From positions 1 through 8,126 of the forward strand of contig JAXDMN010000091.1 in assembly GCA_034666045.1 (NCBI GenBank): DNA of 8,126 bases. The letters run 5' to 3'. The notes below the pieces were generated by a model. That model did not search any database. It had not been told where the DNA came from and saw only the letters and a program-made list of their open reading frames with translations. Numbering within the stretch: the first letter of the stretch is position 1; every line of letters begins with the position of its first letter. Made by a program: the position numbers and the translations under genes. Source of the stretch: JAICTV01 sp034666045 (GTDB taxonomy: Bacteria > Planctomycetota > Phycisphaerae > Tepidisphaerales > Tepidisphaeraceae). Shown here in pieces: positions 6,258 through 8,126 of this stretch.

Positions 6258-6262
6258 AACAC

Positions 6263-7024
6263 ATGAGCGAGCAGCAGACGACCACATTGTTGTCACGCAT
6301 CGGGCGATGGTTCCGTAAGGACTTGCCGGAGAACGGCGATCCATCCTCGTCATCGCTGATGGGACAGCCGGGGCACGCGCAATCATCGCAGGCGCTGGAG
6401 ACGCGGACGACGTTCCTGCGTCCCTGGGCGAAGCGCGACGCCGCGATCAATCGGCTCGAGGAGGGTTTCACCACCCTCACCGACCTGATGGGCGCGATCC
6501 GCGACAACCTCGACAACCAGAACCGCCGGCAGGACGAGCTGCTCAAGGCGCTTCAGCAGTTGCCGCAGGTGCTCAATACGATCCCCGAGAGCAACCGCGT
6601 GCAGACCGAGACGCTCGTCGCGATCCGCCAGCAGATCGAGGGGCAATCCGCCCAGCAGGAGCGGCTCGGCGAGATCCTCAACGTCATCGGCACCAACACC
6701 GGCGAGCAGCGTCAGATGGTCGACGCGCTGCGCGACCGCGTCGAAGAGATCCACAAGACCGACACGACGATCGCCGACTACCTGAACAACGTCGGCAACT
6801 CGATGAAGGACGTCAGCAGCAACAGCAAGACGACTTCGGAAGTGCTCGGTCAGATGCGCGACAACTGGGACGCGCGCGACGGTCAGATCGAGCGCGTGCT
6901 GCATCGGCAAGGGGCGCGATTTACGACGATGCTGGCGATCGCGATCTTTTTGAGCGTCGCGGCGCTGGTGGCGGTGAGCATCATTGGGTATTTGATGATC
7001 AATCGACCCGGCGCGGTGCAGTGA
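6263..7024 (+). CDS. Tail-anchored coiled-coil protein of unknown function
   Basis: No family recognised. The 253-residue protein has a polar N-terminus of about 55 residues (SLLSRIGRWF-type amphipathic stretch, then Ser-rich linker), a long helical and Gln/Glu/Asp/Arg-rich region at about 58-215 with hydrophobic residues at heptad-like spacing, and a single membrane helix at about 222-246 followed by only seven residues. There is no signal peptide, so the bulk should sit in the cytoplasm with the C-terminus in the membrane. Two segments about 35 residues apart resemble each other (around 112-126 and 147-161, sharing Q, A, R, E and matching hydrophobic positions), as expected of a coiled coil extended by five heptads. 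Such a layout occurs in membrane scaffolds and chemoreceptor-like signalling helices, but no HAMP or kinase-control motif is visible. It is divergent from the importer operon and ends at a strong terminator. Confidence 0.75.
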   Translation: MSEQQTTTLLSRIGRWFRKDLPENGDPSSSSLMGQPGHAQSSQALETRTTFLRPWAKRDAAINRLEEGFTTLTDLMGAIRDNLDNQNRRQDELLKALQQLPQVLNTIPESNRVQTETLVAIRQQIEGQSAQQERLGEILNVIGTNTGEQRQMVDALRDRVEEIHKTDTTIADYLNNVGNSMKDVSSNSKTTSEVLGQMRDNWDARDGQIERVLHRQGARFTTMLAIAIFLSVAALVAVSIIGYLMINRPGAVQ

Positions 7025-7048
7025 GTTAGGGACGAATGAATTGAAGAC

Positions 7049-7088
7049 AAAGCCCTGGGATTGCAATCCCAGGGCTTTTTTCTTTTTT
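7049..7088 (+). terminator. Strong intrinsic terminator, perfect 30-base palindrome plus T-run
   Basis: Bases 7049-7078 are a perfect palindrome centred on TGCA, giving a long stem starting AAAGCCCTGGGATT. It is followed by T-rich sequence to 7088, broken by one C. It begins 24 bases after the coiled-coil gene stop and reaches the stop codon of the convergent nnrD. Because the hairpin is symmetric it may also slow minus-strand transcription, but the minus-side T-run is poor (TTGTCTTC after the stem). Confidence 0.9.
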
Positions 7089-7953
7089 ACCCGTAGCGCG
7101 CGATCGCAATCGGGATTGCGTCGATGACTTCGCGCGCAAGGACGCTGCGCAGACCCAATCGCTCCCCCGCAACTTCCCCCGCGAGTCCATGCAGTCGGAC
7201 CGCGATGCAAGCCGCGTCGAAGCGGTCCAACTTCTGCCCGAGCAGACATCCGAGAATCCCGCTCAGCACGTCACCGCTGCCGGCTTTTGACAGTGCGCTG
7301 TTGCCCGTGTCGTTGACGTAAACGCGTTCACCATCCGTCACAACCGTCCGATCGCCCTTGAGCACGACGACCTGCCCGAACGCCTTCGCCGCGGCGACGG
7401 CGTTCTCGATTCTTCCGTCATCGTCGGTCGGCGTCTTCTCGCGCCCGAGCAACTTGTTCAGCCGATTCATCTCGCCCGGATGCGGCGTCAGCACCGCATG
7501 CGCTCTGAAAAAACTCGGCCAGCGCTTTTGCTGCGCGAGGAGGTTCAATCCATCCGCATCGACGACCATTGGCTTCGTCAGCCGAACCAGTCGCGTCAAT
7601 CGCCCCATCGCCTCCGGCGTCTTCCCCAGCCCCGGCCCGATGACGATCGCATCCGCCGCCTCGGCAGCTTCGAGTAGTTGATCTTCCCCCGCCGCCTTGC
7701 CCAGCGCGATCCCGATCAGCTCCGGCGTGATCGACAGCGCATACGGCAGAATCGCCCGCGGCACCGCGACCTGCACGAGCCCGGCGCCCATGCGCAGCGC
7801 CGCCGTGCCTGCGAGCACCGGCGCACCGATCATGCCGTCGTTCCCTCCCACCACGAGCACGCGCCCGAAGGCGCCCTTGTGCCCTTCAATAGGACGCGGC
7901 GGCAGCGGCGGTGGTCGTTGAATGCGGTTCACTTGCCGGCTAGCGTATCGCAC
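7087..7953 (-). CDS. nnrD: ADP-dependent NAD(P)H-hydrate dehydratase
   Basis: Repairs damaged NADH and NADPH by dehydrating their hydrates with ADP as phosphate donor product partner; ribokinase-like fold, cytoplasmic. Up to 288 residues. Visible motifs are LPPRP and HKGAFGRVLVVGGNDGMIGAPVLAG near the N-terminus, VIGPGLG (104-110), VDADGLN (131-137), LTPHPGEM (155-162), VVLKGDRTVV (197-205) and GNSALSKAGSGDVLSG (217-232) with the catalytic aspartate D228. Only the dehydratase (YjeF C-terminal) domain is present. The NnrE epimerase domain that is fused in many bacteria is absent and must be separate. The start is uncertain: GTG at 7953 overlaps the tsaD stop by 14 bases, while GTG at 7932 begins seven residues later just after it. 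Neither has a good ribosome binding site. It is probably co-transcribed with tsaD. Confidence 0.93.
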   Translation of the reverse strand: MRYASRQVNRIQRPPPLPPRPIEGHKGAFGRVLVVGGNDGMIGAPVLAGTAALRMGAGLVQVAVPRAILPYALSITPELIGIALGKAAGEDQLLEAAEAADAIVIGPGLGKTPEAMGRLTRLVRLTKPMVVDADGLNLLAQQKRWPSFFRAHAVLTPHPGEMNRLNKLLGREKTPTDDDGRIENAVAAAKAFGQVVVLKGDRTVVTDGERVYVNDTGNSALSKAGSGDVLSGILGCLLGQKLDRFDAACIAVRLHGLAGEVAGERLGLRSVLAREVIDAIPIAIARYG

Positions 7954-8126
7954 TGGACGTGATCGCGTCGAGGTCGAGGCCCGCGGTGATTCCCTCGCGC
8001 AGCAGCACGTCGGCCAGCCCGGCGGACATCGCGGCGTTATCGGTGCAGTAGCGCATCGGCGGGAAATGGACCGGCACGGGAAATTTTGCCAGGACCGCGC
8101 GCAGGCCGCGGTTGGCGCTGACGCCG
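7940..8126 (-). CDS. tsaD: tRNA N6-adenosine threonylcarbamoyltransferase TsaD, C-terminal part
   Basis: TsaD transfers the threonylcarbamoyl group to A37 of ANN-decoding tRNAs, with TsaB and TsaE, to make t6A. The last 61 full codons are present. They include GVSANRGLRAVL, which matches the conserved GGV(A/S)AN segment of the family, and FPPMRYCTDNAAMSAGLADVLL, which matches the conserved YCTDNAAMIA motif near the C-terminus. The short tail GITAGLDLDAITSSAIR precedes TAG at 7940-7942. The gene is cut by the right edge; the full protein would be about 340 residues. This stretch is not in the list of long ORFs because its start lies outside the window. It sits directly upstream of nnrD; t6A genes and NAD(P)HX repair genes are often neighbours in bacteria (for example tsaE beside nnrD in E. 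coli). Confidence 0.93.
   Translation of the reverse strand, partial: GVSANRGLRAVLAKFPVPVHFPPMRYCTDNAAMSAGLADVLLREGITAGLDLDAITSSAIR

Noticed and set aside
6180..6262. Cobalamin riboswitch before the importer operon
   Set aside because: The gap is under 85 bases, shows no B12-box-like sequence, and the promoter lies directly next to the ATG.
6180..6386. Longer binding-protein N-terminus
   Set aside because: It would bury the signal peptide inside the protein, cross the promoter and overlap the divergent coiled-coil gene.
1..8126. tRNA genes, CRISPR arrays, insertion sequences, integrase or attachment sites
   Set aside because: I saw no regularly spaced repeats, transposase motifs, tRNA-like folds or direct repeats flanking the hicBA genes on reading the window.

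Overview
The window is GC-rich bacterial DNA, densely packed with genes on both strands. Seven genes are complete and well recognised, two are complete without an assigned function, and two are cut by the window edges. Nothing resembles a prophage, insertion sequence, CRISPR array, rRNA or tRNA. The taxon cannot be fixed from the sequence. The mix of high GC, scattered single genes and -10-like hexamers lying only 7-9 bases before start codons would fit a planctomycete-like bacterium, but that is a guess.

Layout, left to right. Bases 1-375 (minus strand) hold the first 125 residues of succinyl-CoA ligase beta subunit (sucC). A divergent intergenic region of 146 bases follows. Next comes a plus-strand run of five genes. 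These are an unrecognised two-helix membrane protein (522-1112), a phytanoyl-CoA dioxygenase-family protein (1147-1986), a HicB-type antitoxin (2021-2239), a HicA-type mRNA interferase toxin (2242-2466) and queC (2463-3173). The hicB-hicA gap is two bases, and queC starts inside the hicA stop codon, so hicB-hicA-queC reads as one translationally coupled unit. A hairpin followed by a T-run at 3335-3359 probably ends it.

From 6179 down to 3395 on the minus strand is a complete ABC importer operon of the BtuF-BtuC-BtuD / FecBCD type: substrate-binding protein, permease, ATPase. Both internal junctions are ATGA overlaps. A good sigma70-type promoter (TTGACA, 17 bases, TACCAT) lies immediately before the binding-protein start. 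The binding protein looks most like corrinoid (B12) or heme/siderophore binders, but no cobalamin riboswitch fits in the very short leader. Divergent from the operon is a 253-residue coiled-coil protein with one C-terminal membrane anchor (6263-7024), for which I recognise no family. It ends at a perfect 30-base palindrome plus T-run at 7049-7088.

Convergent to that gene, on the minus strand, are an ADP-dependent NAD(P)H-hydrate dehydratase (nnrD, 7087-7953) and, upstream of it, the C-terminus of tsaD (7940-8126), which makes the t6A tRNA modification. The two genes overlap or nearly abut, so they are probably co-transcribed.

Most genes are ordinary housekeeping or transport functions. I do not see a clear new multi-gene system. 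The points most worth checking are the hicBA-queC coupling, the repeated placement of -10-like hexamers 7-9 bases before ATG (possible leaderless mRNAs), and the orphan tail-anchored coiled-coil protein opposite the importer.
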